35,000 bases of DNA from Chromera velia. Its lineage: Eukaryota; Sar; Chromeraceae. Each line of letters starts with the position of its first letter. The first letter of the stretch is position 1. The notes beneath the pieces were generated by a model. That model was not told the DNA's origin and made no database searches. It saw nothing but the letters and a program-made list of their open reading frames with translations. The stretch spans positions 11,714 to 46,713 of the forward strand of contig JAHBMJ010000251.1 in the NCBI GenBank assembly GCA_018398765.1, written 5' to 3'. Positions 11,181-22,476 of the stretch are shown here, one piece after another. Position numbers and translations under genes: made by a program.

Positions 11181-11425
11181 GGGGCAGCGTACTAAAGATT
11201 TTTGGTAACCCAGTTACATTAGGTGGCTGACCCCCCCCCCCCTGACCCCTTTTATTATTTAATTTGGTAACCCCCCCCCCCCCCCTTAACCCCCGAGGCT
11301 TGGTAGGGGTGATGTAAGGAGGGAGGCGTGTTTCATTGCATGCCCATAGGTTAATATGAATTGTAACTCCGTCCCCCTCCCCCCAAACGTAACTGGGTTA
11401 CCAAAAAACTTTAGTACGCTGTCCC
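11181..11425. mobile_element. MITE, PIF/Harbinger-like, 245 bp
   Basis: Inverted termini GGGGCAGCGTACTAAAG (left) and GGGACAGCGTACTAAAG (right, reversed), continuing to GGTAACCCAGTTAC over about 38 bp. TTA lies directly outside both ends (11178-11180 and 11426-11428). GGG-starting termini with a TWA target are hallmarks of PIF/Harbinger elements. The interior has C-runs and no ORF, so it is a non-autonomous copy. Confidence 0.8.
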
Positions 11426-11428
11426 TTA

Positions 11429-13833
11429 TCACTTATCACTTAACCCTTACTGGCCTTCAAAATTAAGTTTCTAACTCCGACTCCTTGTAGTCACGGTATT
11501 CTCCATAAGTTGAGATCAACATTTTAAGGTAAAAAACGAAAAATTTCCAGTAAATTTCCAGCAACTGAAAAAAAAGCTAGAAATTTAACTAAAAATTTTA
11601 TAGGGCGGAATTAATGTCAATCAATCAATCAATCAATGTACATAAATCCTAGTATAAATCCCATCATATTCTATTCTAGATCCTATCATCCATTCAAAGC
11701 TAGGACTTTTAATACTTATGGGTCCGTAGTGATGGCATATTAATGTATGATAATGATGATGACATCTGTGCCAGATTTTCTGGTTTGTATCAAACTGTAG
11801 CAGTACCACTGGCAGCTTCTAGGCCAGCTTCGGGCCTTACGACTGAGCCCAGGTCCGCTTTCATTTAATTGCTAAGCAGCTAGTGTGTTTGTTAAGTGTC
11901 TTTGAGGTGATAACTAGGGTGATGATCCCTGGTGATCTCATGGCCGCCAGCTTGATGCAAGTCGACCAGTGCAGGAGAAAAGGACCAGCTGCCTGCAGAT
12001 GAAAAAGAAAAAAAACAGCTCTGTTACTCAGATGTGAACGGCTTTGCAGACGATTGACCTCGGCTTGCCTTTCCGACCGTCCACTTCCTTCACCCCACCA
12101 GGGTACCTGCAGAGAAGAGACGCCTTCAGACTTTCTGGATGCCCCTTTCAACAAGCAGGCAGCCTTAGTTGTGATATGAAGGAGAGAGGTCAGTCAGCAG
12201 GTGGCAGGATCGAAGTGTCCGTCCTCACACAGGCACCCCGAAAAAAAGGAAATTCAGCAGAGCTCATTAGATGACATCATGACAGTAAGTAAATCAAAAG
12301 TTGCATGGGGGAACTTTAATTTGCCGGCCGTCGTCAACCAACCAACCAACGAAGCAACCAATGGCACAACACGAAAGTCTGTTCGGAAGAAAGAAAGAGG
12401 GGCAGGCAGGGGGGGACGAAGTGGAAGTTCAACTCTGTCAATCGCCTGCGTTAATTCCTTTCTTCTTCCCCTCCTGCTCCCTCTAGTTTTCCCACTTGCA
12501 TTCCTTCCAAACGCTGTCTGTCCTTTTTCCTTCGTCTGTCCTCATGCTCAACTGAGCGCTTCTGAAGCTCTCACGCGAGGAGGTTGAGGGCAAAACGAAA
12601 GGAGGTGAAGGATGAGACTCACGAAGGAAAGAAAAGAAGAGAAGCCGAAGATAACGAACGTGCAGACATGCAGAATCAAACAACAACTCTGCACACATCA
12701 CTTCTGGTCACATGGATCGATCTGCATGATCGAGAAAAATGAAAAGACAGGCTTTCATGCCTGAAGTATTTATTCATTCATTGTGTTCTTCATATCCCTC
12801 TTCAAACGGCGCTCTCCCATTTCCGCCATCAATCAAACAACGTTTCTTCATGAGGACTTCATTCGTTTGATCCAAGATCCTTTAGTACATACAGACTGCA
12901 TGTGCGGAATGAAAGAGACAGACAGACAGAGACGTCTGAATTCATTGAGAGCAGCCAGATGCTGCGTTCATGCATTCATCGCATCAGCAACCCGCTAGTT
13001 TTAAATTTCTCCTCCTTCTCGATCCTTCTTTCACTTCCTTTAATTCTTTCGTCATCCGATTTTGCTCTTTTTTCGGGTATCAGGTGAAAAGACAGTCTGA
13101 GCTACAGACAGCTAAGCAGAGCCTGTTTCTCCTCATCTCTCTGTTTTGAGCTTGGCCGGCTGAATGCCCTGCTTTTCTCTTCTTTCTTTTTTTGGCCTAG
13201 CTAGCTTCCTTTTGCCCCTTGTTCTCTTTTAGGCCCGGATTGTCATGTCCCTGAGACAGAGTCTGCTCTCCTCTCCGCTCTGCACTCGCGAGAACCGCCG
13301 TGCTTTCCTTCGGAGTCGAAGCGTAAAGAACAAACTTGAGTGAGTGAGTCAGACATTCAAAACGGACCGACCGTTCAAAAGACAGACAGACAGACACACA
13401 TTTGACGCACGCAATTTTGATGCGTCCGTGCGTGCGTCAATTGACTTTCAAGGGACACACGTGCCCTCGAGGTTCTTCGCTGTTCTTTTTTGCGCTGCAA
13501 AACAGAAAGTGGTAAGGAAACAAACAAAGAAAGAAAGAAAGAAAGAAGGAAAGAGAGAAAGGAAGAAAGGAACGAAGAAAAAAAGTGCAAGACAGCAATA
13601 ACCCCCATAGAACTGAAATCTTCATGCAAACTCTCCTTCTGACTCGGCTTGCGTCGAATAGAGAGAAAGAATGCGTCTGTCCAAATTTCATTTTGAACAG
13701 AAAAAGAAAGCGAGAAAGAACCAAAGGCGAGAATATCAGTGAATGAAAAAAGTAAACGGAAAAGTGAGTGAAAAAATGACTTGACGAGAAACTTCTTTGA
13801 GCGATGCGCGTGACGGAGAGAGACAGTCTTCCT

Positions 13834-13900
<67 letters not shown>

Positions 13901-15302
13901 TTTCTTGCTCCGTAAGAGCGCCCTCAAAAAGGGCGTGAAACCAACGCGAACAAAACACATGTATTTTGCCGTTCACTCTTAAAGCCAGCTTTGGGCTTCG
14001 AAAAGATGGAACAATTAAGAGACAGGCACAAACACATGCAGACCGCAAGAAAAAAAAAAAATTCAGTTCGAACAAGCCGAGACCATCAGCCCGATCTCCT
14101 TCCTCATTTTTCGGACAAATCAAAGAACGACGGAGTCGCAATACATGCCAAAAAAACTCCCCACCACCTTTTCCGTCTTTTCTAATTAGGGCAGGCAGAG
14201 GACAGAAACAGAGAAACAAGAAGGTCGATCTCAGAAACAAACCAACTATGTTTAACTACCTCAAGAACCCATTCTTGCTTTTCTGCTTCTAAGCGAATTC
14301 GTTGGATTGAATTGGAGTGAACTCATGCAGACGACCAGAAAATGGACCCACAAACGTCCTCCTGCCAGCCAGCAGGCACGGTGTGTAAGTGGATCGTGGA
14401 TGCAAAATCATTAAGCGAGAATTCTTTCCCTCAAAGCAAGAGAGAGAAGGCGACAGATAGGAGTGGAGAGAAGTTATGGTACAGAAAGGGGGCGTTTTTC
14501 GGTTCTTGGATCACTGCAAGGGTGCGTGGTAGAATAAAGGTGCTGCCTTTACAGTGCGGCTTATAACGTTTCCACTTGTCTTTCTACGTTCTTTTTTCGT
14601 TTGTTCAGTCGGAGTGCCCTTACAGACAGTTGTCCTTTCTCTCTCGGCCGCTTTTTCGTTTTCTCGGTTTTTCCTTTCGAAGGAGAACAAGCGAGTGGCT
14701 GCTTTCGCATTTCAAAGCGCCTCATTTTGTCTCTCTTCTCTTCAGTCATGTGCATCAGTTCTTTCGGACTTCTAAACGAAGAACAACTGGCTTTCATTTG
14801 AACGAATTCGAAACCCTTCAAGGGCTTGGACCAGATCAGAAAAAGGGAGAAGGAGATCAAACATCAAATGCGAAGAGGAGGGGAGAAGAGAGAAAGACGG
14901 AGAACGAGAAGGCATAGAAGAGTGAGACTGAACAACCCCCACTACGCAGGACAGTGAGTCCTTCGTTTTCATGAAGTTGGTGACAGTAGACAGAACGAAT
15001 TCAGTCTTCACATAAACAGCAGAGTGGACTTACTGCACCCATCTAGTGCTTTTCTAAACAGCACAGCAGAGGAAAGTGGAAAGGGTTGAGGGAAGAAGAA
15101 AGAAACAGATGCGCAGGGAAAGGAACAGCCTGAAGGGTAAATTCTGTCTGACGTCTCAACCGTCTTTCTCCTTCTTTGCTTTCTTCTTTGCCTTCATTTC
15201 CTTACCTTATTGTACAAATGGTGAAAGTTCTTTCTCTTCCACCTTTCTTCTGATTCATTCTGATTCTTGTCTTTTCTAATGTACGTCGCAATCCTCCCTC
15301 CC
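11429..15302. other. intergenic, no supported gene
   Basis: Includes TCAA repeats (11618-11636), a purine-rich AAAG tract (13525-13590) and a CT/GT microsatellite (13838-13899). On the minus strand at 11990-12115 two good TGCAG acceptors follow pyrimidine tracts, which hints at transcribed sequence, but no reading frame there is convincing. Confidence 0.45.
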
Positions 15303-16261
15303 TCACTGTCTCTCTGCCACCATGAGGGTCATCGAAGGCTTCTCCACAGGTCCTAGTTCTCTCCCCGTCTCTCTGAACAGTCTCACCTTCCACACCCCAT
15401 GAGGAGATACCCCGTAGAAGAACACACGTTCTTCCTCACTGAGGGACCCTCCCAGATTCACACTCACTTCCCCTGTCGGGTCCTCCTGGTGGTGTGAGAC
15501 TGTGAACGTTCTCCGTCTCCCCCCGTCTCCGTTCTCTCCTCTGTCTCCCTGCCCACTCTCGACCTCGACCATCAGAGGGTCGAAGGAGGACGGCAGCTCT
15601 CCGGGGAGACGCACAGACAGAAAGAGGGACCAGTCAGTCACCATCTGCTCTTTGTGAGGACTGCCGGAGGAATCTGTGTTCAATTCCCCTTCCTTTAGAG
15701 AGAACTCCAACGAGACACCCGCAGCACGGGAGGAAAAGGAAGGGAATGACTGTCCTTCTCCCGTCTCCGTCTGCTGTGTGGTTGAAGCCCGGATCATCTG
15801 AAGGGGCTGCACGGTAGTTTTCCATTCCTTCGCCGGGGCAAAGATGAGAGACAGGGACGCACTCATTACCGTCGTGTCTCCTCTCTTCTGTCTGTCTCTG
15901 ATCTCCACAACCCATGGCCGTGTATCTGTGCATGTAGGGGTCTGTTCGTTCTCGGGAATTTCTGAGGCTTCTTTTTTGTTGTTGGAAGGTTCGCACACTG
16001 AGGCCGGGGGGGGAAGAGCAAGAGCGAGGACGTGTGCGTCCAGGGAGACGGTGGGAGAGCAGAGAGACCCCAGGTCTATGGAATTTCCTGATGGACTCAG
16101 GAGAGCAGCCGTCATTTCACATGTCGAGACAGAGTGATAGGCCTCCACTGAGAGATCGACACGGGCGAGGGCCTCTCCTCCGTCGGGCCCTGTCGCCTTC
16201 GCTCGGGAGAGGGCGTCCCAGGAAGGGAAACGGATTCGCACAGAGGCTGCACAAATAGACA

Positions 16262-16293
<32 letters not shown>

Positions 16294-18167
16294 AAGAGAG
16301 AGAGAGGGGNGGGGGGGGGGGGAAGAGAATTCATGAGCGTGTGCACCCATAGAGCCAACCAAACAGCTGCACCCAGTCGGAAAAAACGGGGGACGGAGAG
16401 AGGACGTGAGACAATTTGGAGGTGGGCAAACAGTTTCATGCTAAAGCCAGACGGGAGCCGCACACCCCACCACATCACGTCAAATCACAGCGCGCTCACT
16501 CCCACAGAACTGAAAATGATTACGAATACTCATGAATAAAAAAGAACCGATACCGAACCAACCCGAAGAATCGTCTCCCGTCACTCCCACGGGGAACAGA
16601 GATTTCCCTTCAATCGGCTCGACATCGTACTTGGAGGTCATCCGAGCCTCCACGTCCTTCATCTTCCGAGCCCTGTCGAGAGCCCCTGCAAACTCTGTTG
16701 CTCTGACCACTCCCTCACCCTCACACCTAATAATCCCCCTGTCGAGCCCCCTAGTGCCCCTGTCTCTAGGGCAGTTGGACTCCCGAATGCAGCTACGGCC
16801 TCTTGACCATGCACGCACCCAGTCGGAATCGCCTCTGACCAACAGACCCTCCAGTTGCTCCGTCATCGCGTTGAACACGGGAGACCCTGAGTTGCCCCCG
16901 AATGTATCCAGTCTCGCTTCGAAATACGCAGAGGGACCGTTGTTGAGCATCATCGAGAGGGAGTCCAGGCCCGACCTGCGCCTGGTCGTCTTGGCAGGCA
17001 GGCCGTTCTGCAAAGAAAAGAGAAACAAGTTGGGGAAAGCAAGAAGAAGACAAAATAAACCAAGATGCGGAGAAGATGAGACAATACGTGCAGAAAGAAC
17101 GACAGGCGCACACTCTCTAAAGAATGGGTAGGCGTGCTTCTGCTTGACTGTATGCCTCCTTTCTCTCACTTTCTCTCTCTGTCCCTTTCTCTCTCTGTCC
17201 CTTTCTCTCTCTGTCTCTGTCTCCCTTCCTCTCTCTCAGAGAGTCTCTCTCTCTGTTTAGATACTTTGGGATGTCTGGTGGACGCATTAAATCGTGAAGT
17301 CACACGTGGACATGGCTCGGCACTCCCCTCTCCCTCTACCTTCTCCCTAAGGAATCGTTCTTTGCCGAAAACTTGACAGGGATGAAACCCAGCATCTTGC
17401 CGAACAAAGGCAGCCGTCTACATTTTGGACAACGTTGGCTGATGTCAGAGTACAAGAGGCTTTGCAAAGTTCGTTCATTTCAGGATCGATTGATCACAAA
17501 CCACCAAAAACCACTGCATTGATGAAAGAAAGACACCGACCGGATGTCCGATCACGAAGAAGTGTTGCGCCGCCACTCTCCCCATCCTCCTTGTTTCGAC
17601 TGCCTCTCTGTCTGACACACTGCGGGACAGTCGTACAAGGGCCCAGTCAGAACGCCGGGTCCCTGTCCCGTAGTTGGCCCCAATCAGTGCGCTGGCCTCG
17701 TACACTTCGCTCATGGGGATGGACAGAATGTTGGAGCGCTCTGCGGTGTTGAAGCCGAACACGTAGTAATAGGCGGACCACGTCCCAGAGCCAACACAGT
17801 GCCCTGCAGTGGCCACAATGTCGTCATCGACAAGCACACCAGTGCAGGAAGCAGGCACGGGCTCGAAGCGGAAGCGGACAGAGTCACAGTAATTCTGCCT
17901 CTGTGCCATTCTCTCGCTGTTGGGGACGAGGAATCCGTTGACAACGCGTGCACGCCCCTTTCTGATCAACGCGACGGTGGATCGGAGAGATGGAGTGGCC
18001 TCAGTCGGGTTTTGACGGTTGTCCTGATGCCACACCATTTTGGAGGAATCATCTGGAGCGACCGTCCTGTTGGACTGGAGGAGCGTTCCTGTGGGCCCTG
18101 GGAATGCAGTGGTGCCTCTGGAAAAGGCCACACAGTGGATGAGAGGGAGTAGGATGGAGAGGCGCAT
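15303..18167 (-). CDS. secreted trypsin/V8-like serine protease with long C-terminal domain
   Basis: Three exons on the minus strand: 18167-17541, 17007-16563 and 16246-15303, giving 671 residues. The start at 18167 opens a signal peptide (MRLSILLPLIHCVAFSRG). A propeptide-like stretch to about residue 75 follows. The catalytic residues are His123 in IVATAGHCVG, Asp174 in RSDWALVRLS and Ser249 in GGNSGSPVF. FFVIGHPNGLPAK is rebuilt exactly across intron 1 and is typical of the V8-like (Trypsin_2) group, which fixes that splice. Residues after about 360 form a Ser/Thr-rich region ending in ERVFFYGVSPHGVWKVRLF, which recalls the beta-sandwich P-domain appended to some secreted proteases; that match is weak. 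The exon 2 donor is uncertain: GTTGGT at 16562 was preferred, and GTATCG at 16553 also keeps phase. Intron 2 carries a CT/GT microsatellite and a poly-G run with an N at 16310. The likely role is extracellular or vacuolar proteolysis. Confidence 0.85.
16259..16321. repeat. AC/AG microsatellite and poly-G with N
   Basis: In serine protease intron 2; CT then GT on the sense strand, ending 12 nt before the acceptor. The N at 16310 marks an unresolved homopolymer. Confidence 0.9.
17160..17260. repeat. CT-rich repeat (TCTCTGTCCCTTTC units)
   Basis: In serine protease intron 1 (17008-17540). Unlike the other intronic tracts it is purine-rich on the sense strand. Confidence 0.75.
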
Positions 18168-18420
18168 TGTTGAAGAAGATCTTTTGGTGCGTGTCGGGGC
18201 AGGAAGGTATATCACTGCTTAAATTAATTTAATGCGGGGGGCGGGGCTCTGTGTTTTTCTTTCCGTTGTCTTTGATCAGACCACCTGCGATTCTCATACA
18301 ATGGACGATATAGAAGGATCTCCACACTCGTGTCAGAGTCCAGACTCAAGAGTAGAGTCTTTTCTGATGCTGCATGAGTTTTTGAGTCAGCGGTTTTCAT
18401 GCGGTTTTCTGATGGTTTTC

Positions 18421-18720
18421 TGCATGCATGATGGTTTTCTGCGATCTGCATGCATGCATGGGCCCGGCGCGGGCCGCGCGCGGCGCGGCCGGCCGGCGGG
18501 GCTCATTTGTGGCCCCGGAAAGCGAAGCGGGGCTAGCTATATATATAGCTATCTGACGCAAGCAAGCTTGCGAACGGCCCCGGAAAGCAAGAAAAATGAG
18601 AACTGCACGAGATTGACGCACGCCGGCCAGCCTCGCGCCGACCTCGGACCCCCCCCCCCGCGGGAAAAAAGCATGCGCGGAACCCCCCCCTCCCCCGGGA
18701 AAAAAGCCCGGGGGTAAGTG
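18421..18720. promoter_or_regulatory. GC-rich, palindrome-rich 5' flank of the serine protease gene
   Basis: It holds TGCATGCA at 18421 and a longer run at 18448-18459, then GGGCCCGGCGCGGGCCGCGC, a perfect 18-bp palindrome TAGCTATATATATAGCTA at 18534-18551, two copies of GGCCCCGGAAAGC, and two of GGGAAAAAAGC. It lies 250-550 bp upstream of the minus-strand start at 18167. A promoter role is inferred from position. Confidence 0.35.
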
Positions 18721-19312
18721 GAGATCTGAAACCCATCTGACGCACGCATCTCGCAAATTCAGCATTTCGGGGCCGGGTTTTTAGCGAAAGACACTGTGCG
18801 TAATGCAATAATAAGTTGATTGTATTATTGATTGATGTAGGTCTTCGTTCTTGATGTATAGCTTCATCGTGGAAGCTTCTGCACTGGTCATGCGCCACGT
18901 ACAGAGTTCTGAGAGACTGTACATTGCTAGCCTGAAGATGAGTGATTTGAAAGAATATCTCAAGTTATGAATCAAACGTTCTAGTGATGAATCAAGTTAT
19001 TTGTATTATTAGACACATCGGCAGGAAGCAGTGCCTCTTAGGGGTTTTAGGAATGTAGTTAATTAAAAGTACCATTTTGATTATTTGAATGCTAATTACC
19101 TTTTTAGAAATATATTCTACTAATTACCCCTGTATGCCCAATTTTAATTTTTTTAGTGGAATTTAAATAGTAAACCAGCTAAATGTTAACGGCACCACCA
19201 TCATCGTTAAAAGATTGTGGTCCATGAAAGTGAACTTCATGTTTTTCCTATATGATACCACTTATTAATTTTCGTTAAATACGTTCCCCTTCATTCTCTT
19301 CTCTAACCTCTG

Positions 19313-19566
19313 TCATCTCTTTAGTGACTATTGAGAGATCCCCATCCTTGCGACCCTTCTCCTCATCTCTCCCTCCCTTCTTTCCCCTTTCCCCTTCATT
19401 CTCCTCTCAGGCTCTAACTTCTATCATCTCTTTAGTAACTATTGAGAGATCCTCATCCTCACGACCCTTCTCCCCATCTCTCCCTCCCCCCTTTTCCTTT
19501 TCCCCTTCATTCTCCTCTCTAACCTCTGTCATCTCTTTGGTGACTATTGAGAGATCCCCATCCTGC
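19313..19566 (-). repeat. minisatellite of left arm, about 2.5 units
   Basis: Units of about 105-111 bp beginning GAGGATGGGGATCTCTC on the minus strand. The same array is at 28505-28790 on the plus strand. It is purine-rich on that strand. Confidence 0.8.
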
Positions 19567-19610
19567 AATGAAAAAGTCAGTCATTCATCTATCCCAAAGC
19601 TAGCTCCATA

Positions 19611-20508
19611 TTAAGATGACCTGCATACAAAAAAAGGTTTAAGTCTTCCACACAGACAATCAACAATACGATTCTTTCACATCATTGATTCAGTGTCACA
19701 ACAGTGAGCACAAACAGAATCTGCTTGACTGTACTTTTCATCTGTTTCAAACGCGCGAGCAGATCCATGACGGGCTGCGCAGGATGAAACCTTTGGGAAA
19801 ATACAATGCGGGGACAATCAACAATGCGATTATTTCATATCATTGATTCAGTATCACAACAGTGACCACGGTGACACACAGAATCTATTTAACTGTACTT
19901 TTTATCTGTTTCAAACGTGCGAGCGGATCTATGATGGGCTGCGCAGGATGAAACCTTTGGGAAAATACAGTGAAGGAAGTTATGAGAGCGTGAAGAGAAT
20001 AATCACGTATGCACCTAGGCATGCACACAAAGCTTCGGAAGACTCACCTGCAATTTCTTCTCAGCGATTCAGGTGCTTCCCTTGTTTTTTCATGACGCGC
20101 GTAGCCTTGGTGTACTGTTTTGCCCTTGCAGCCATGTAGATTGCCCGACCAGGTTTGGAGGTCCCCCCTGGAGGACTTGTGGATCTGCAAGGGAGCAAAC
20201 TTCATGGGACATCTCTCGGTGGATGCAGTAGAAGCACGGGAAAGAGATTCCTCCTCGCTGTCAGAAGGCTCCAGCGCGATTTCCCAGAAGAGCCAAAGTG
20301 TGTGTACCGTATCCTCAGAAGACTTTCGGTATTCTGGAAGACCACCAAGCGAATAAGCTGCGGCCGCCCAGGTTTTTGAGATCTTTCGGTGTTCTGCCTG
20401 TGACATACTTCCAGCGGTTCTCACAATCCTTTTACGAAGCCCTTCCAATTTTTCAGGGGCCCATCTGGTATCCATCAGTCGCAGGTCGCTCTGAGAACGG
20501 AATTGCAT
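19611..20508 (-). CDS. unrecognised protein of the 10-kb inverted-repeat element, left gene (predicted)
   Basis: Minus-strand open frame from the ATG at 20508 to a GTGAG donor after 20048, followed by a predicted 10-nt terminal exon (19620-19611) after a TGCAG acceptor inside the left arm. The first exon codes 153 residues and includes MDTRWAPEKLEGLRKRI, a likely helical basic segment, then an acidic-serine stretch (EPSDSEEESLS). I recognise no family. Translation may begin further upstream: 20875-20555 holds another open frame on the same strand (HLKVHKGVVLPRRLIKES, then a hydrophobic stretch and CEEAGDPTNETDAYKILSEK). A small intron near 20565-20525 could join the two, but its acceptor (TCTAAG) does not fit the local TGCAG rule. 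The whole model is a prediction. Confidence 0.35.
19655..19970 (+). repeat. 158-bp tandem duplication in left arm
   Basis: Two units start with GACAATCAACAAT at 19655 and 19813. Each contains the GATTCAGTRTCACAACAGTGA block and ends near CTTTGGGAAAATACA. The same duplication, with the same 158-bp period, is in the right arm (unit ends 28257 and 28415). Confidence 0.8.
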
Positions 20509-20554
20509 GCGAAAGAAGGTTTCGAACTTTTTTGACTTAGAATGTTAGGTTAGT

Positions 20555-20875
20555 CAAATAATGTCGCCCATCTCTCGCCCCCTTCCGACTATCCAAAATC
20601 TCGTGCCAAAACAGCAAAACCTTCATGGAAGGCTTTTCAGACAGAATCTTGTAGGCATCTGTTTCGTTAGTTGGATCTCCCGCCTCTTCACACATCAAGG
20701 CATACAATTCTGCAATCAGAAGACAACACAGGCCGGCCACCCCCCAGAAACACACAATCGACTCTTTGATGAGTCTCCGGGGGAGTACCACCCCCTTGTG
20801 GACCTTCAAATGAATGCCGGTCCTGAGTGTCATTTTGGCCTCCTGTCTTATGGACGATCTCACAGAGTGCAGTGA
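20555..20875 (-). CDS. possible upstream exon of the left element gene
   Basis: Open minus-strand frame with uneven, protein-like composition: a basic segment (KVHKGVVLPRRLIKES), a hydrophobic segment (VCFWGVAGLCCLLIAELYAL) that could span a membrane, then an acidic segment and KVLLFWHEILD. A stop follows at about 20537. The 5' limit is unclear because the upstream sequence to 20950 has no clear TGCAG acceptor in phase. A second frame (20999-20688) is also open, so this stretch may not be coding. No family is recognised. Confidence 0.25.
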
Positions 20876-21050
20876 CTCCTTTCTTTCCCAACAACACGCG
20901 TTGTCTGGCTGTTCTCTTATCATATACACACGTACGTATATAAGAATCATACATATGAATTACGTGTGCAATACACATGCAATACGTACGTGCACGCATG
21001 TATGCAGGTCAGGGGTTAGGCATGAAGGCCGGTAAGCTATAGTTGCATTA

Positions 21051-22474
21051 GGTAATCTCACTTATAAAGCGACATTTTTGAGCTTGGATGGGACAGCCTG
21101 ACTGTAGACGGATGGCTACTTAACCTGGCTATGTGCGCATGACATTGTGCATGCGTCATAGAATATTGAATATGCATGCAGTCGTACGGATACCAATCTG
21201 TTGCCACCGTCTCTCTCTGTTCTCTTCTTCTTCCCCACTAATCTTAAATAAAAAGTGGCACAGATTCTGAAGCTACAACATTCAAAACGAAGACTAGATC
21301 TGAGATCGTAATAATTTTTCGATGTGATTGGTACTGTTTTCAGGCTAAAATAGCAATATTTTTTGTCTTTTCATTTCTGTTTGGCGTGTAGAAAAGCCTG
21401 GAGCAGGGGGGCGGCTATGCCGCCAGATGATGGCTCGTCCTCTACCTCCTTTACTCTATAAAAGTTGGCAGCGGGTAAGTACAGAAACATGTGACTGGAT
21501 AGAGAGGGAAAAAGTTGAACGCGTGTTAAGAGAAAGAGATCTAGAAGTGGGAAGCCAGAAGGTAGTCTGAGACGATCACGTAAATTATGTGTTGCTGGGA
21601 GTGACATCGTCTAGAGAAACTCTTCGGATATGGTATGGAACGGAAACGGCAGGCCCACGGAATGGAGGAAAGAAAGCTAAACAGAGTGCTGCTACTCGTG
21701 TGTTCAGTTTGGGAAAACTGAAAGGTTTTTTCTTTTATTTCTTGTCAGAGCCAGGGAAAGGGACGCTGTGGCTGTCTTGTTTAGACAGAAGCAGCGTGAG
21801 GGTGTATGTGGTGGATGTTGTGAAATCACAGACGGTCTCCTACGAAGTGGAGGCTGATTTCACAGGTGCTCTTTATGCAATAGAATATGCGAGAGGGCGG
21901 ATTATGAAATGGACCCGTCCTTTCAAGAAAATCCAAGTGCGGGGCGCATTCATAGGAAGGGGGGAGATGGAGAAGCTAGAAGAAGAGACGATGAGAGGTC
22001 TCGTTTTTACCTATGGGCCCGAGTGGAAGGCTCGGATGGTCGATGAGGATGGAACATGGCTCTATGGATTGCCCCTGTTGTGGGCGCATGTGTGTGGCCG
22101 CTGTTTTCGTTGTGGGGGGTGTGTAAAAGAGTGTGGCGGTGCAAGAAGTTGTTCGGTTGTTCTTCCCCCTTTGCCTCCCCGTAGAGGCGTTGGACGGCCT
22201 CGCAATGCATGTGACATCTGCCGAAGAGACCCCAAAAACGTCAGGTGCCTGCAAGATGGTCAGTGCGCTGCCCGTGCAGAAGCTCGTGCAGAGACTTAAT
22301 TTAGAAAATAACAGACATTTGAGTGTTTTTATACTTTTTGTGGGTCATTACTAAGTTTTCTATTTAAAATAAAATTTATACTTGTGTGGCTGATTTCTAT
22401 CTATTTTTTTAGAGATTTGTTGTTTTTTTCTCTATAGAAAGTCCCTACAATGTCTATTTATGATTGAGATTACC
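21051..22474 (+). mobile_element. TA-flanked DNA transposon, copy 1 (1424 bp)
   Basis: The ends are GGTAATCTCA and TGAGATTACC, a perfect 10-bp inverted repeat that continues imperfectly (nTnATAAAnnGACATT) to about 28 bp. It is preceded by ...GCATTA and followed by TA, so TA is the apparent target duplication. It carries one ORF, broken by a stop. TA targeting is known from Tc1/mariner-type elements, but I do not recognise the protein as a mariner transposase. Confidence 0.85.
21427..22299 (+). pseudogene. transposon ORF, copy 1, one nonsense codon
   Basis: Frame of 290 codons opening with two ATGs at 21427 and ending TAA at 22297-22299. It is interrupted by TGA at 21568-21570, where copy 2 has CGA. 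Downstream of that stop, 236 codons are open from an alternative start at 21589. The C-terminus is cysteine-rich (CGRCFRCGGCVKEC, later NACDICRRD and a last CLQDGQC), likely zinc binding. It includes a basic linker (PPRRGVGRPRN) with the GRP core of an AT-hook. No catalytic DDE motif was identified with confidence. It is likely the element's transposase by position only. Confidence 0.65.
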
Positions 22475-22476
22475 TA

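Larger units (their letters stand above)
19031..20063 (+). repeat. left inverted arm
   Basis: It pairs with 28025-29039 in reverse orientation, near-identical over long blocks such as the AT-rich outer 270 bp. It differs by small indels, for example the extra GGTGACACA at about 19869-19877. It contains a 105-111-bp minisatellite and a 158-bp tandem duplication, both also present in the other arm, so these repeats predate the arm duplication. Similarity stops at 20063, just past a TTGCAG/GTGAGT junction. Confidence 0.85.

Noticed and set aside
11861-12154. 97-codon minus-strand frame with two good TGCAG acceptors
   Set aside because: No family motif, no supported start, and no frame stays convincing across the two putative exons.
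13437-14240. 267-codon minus-strand frame
   Set aside because: It runs through AAAG and CT/GT repeats and has no domain; Phe/Leu/Ser bias comes from pyrimidine-rich sequence.
16532-17131. 199-codon plus-strand frame
   Set aside because: Antisense shadow of serine protease exon 2, whose GGNSGSPVF motif is on the minus strand.
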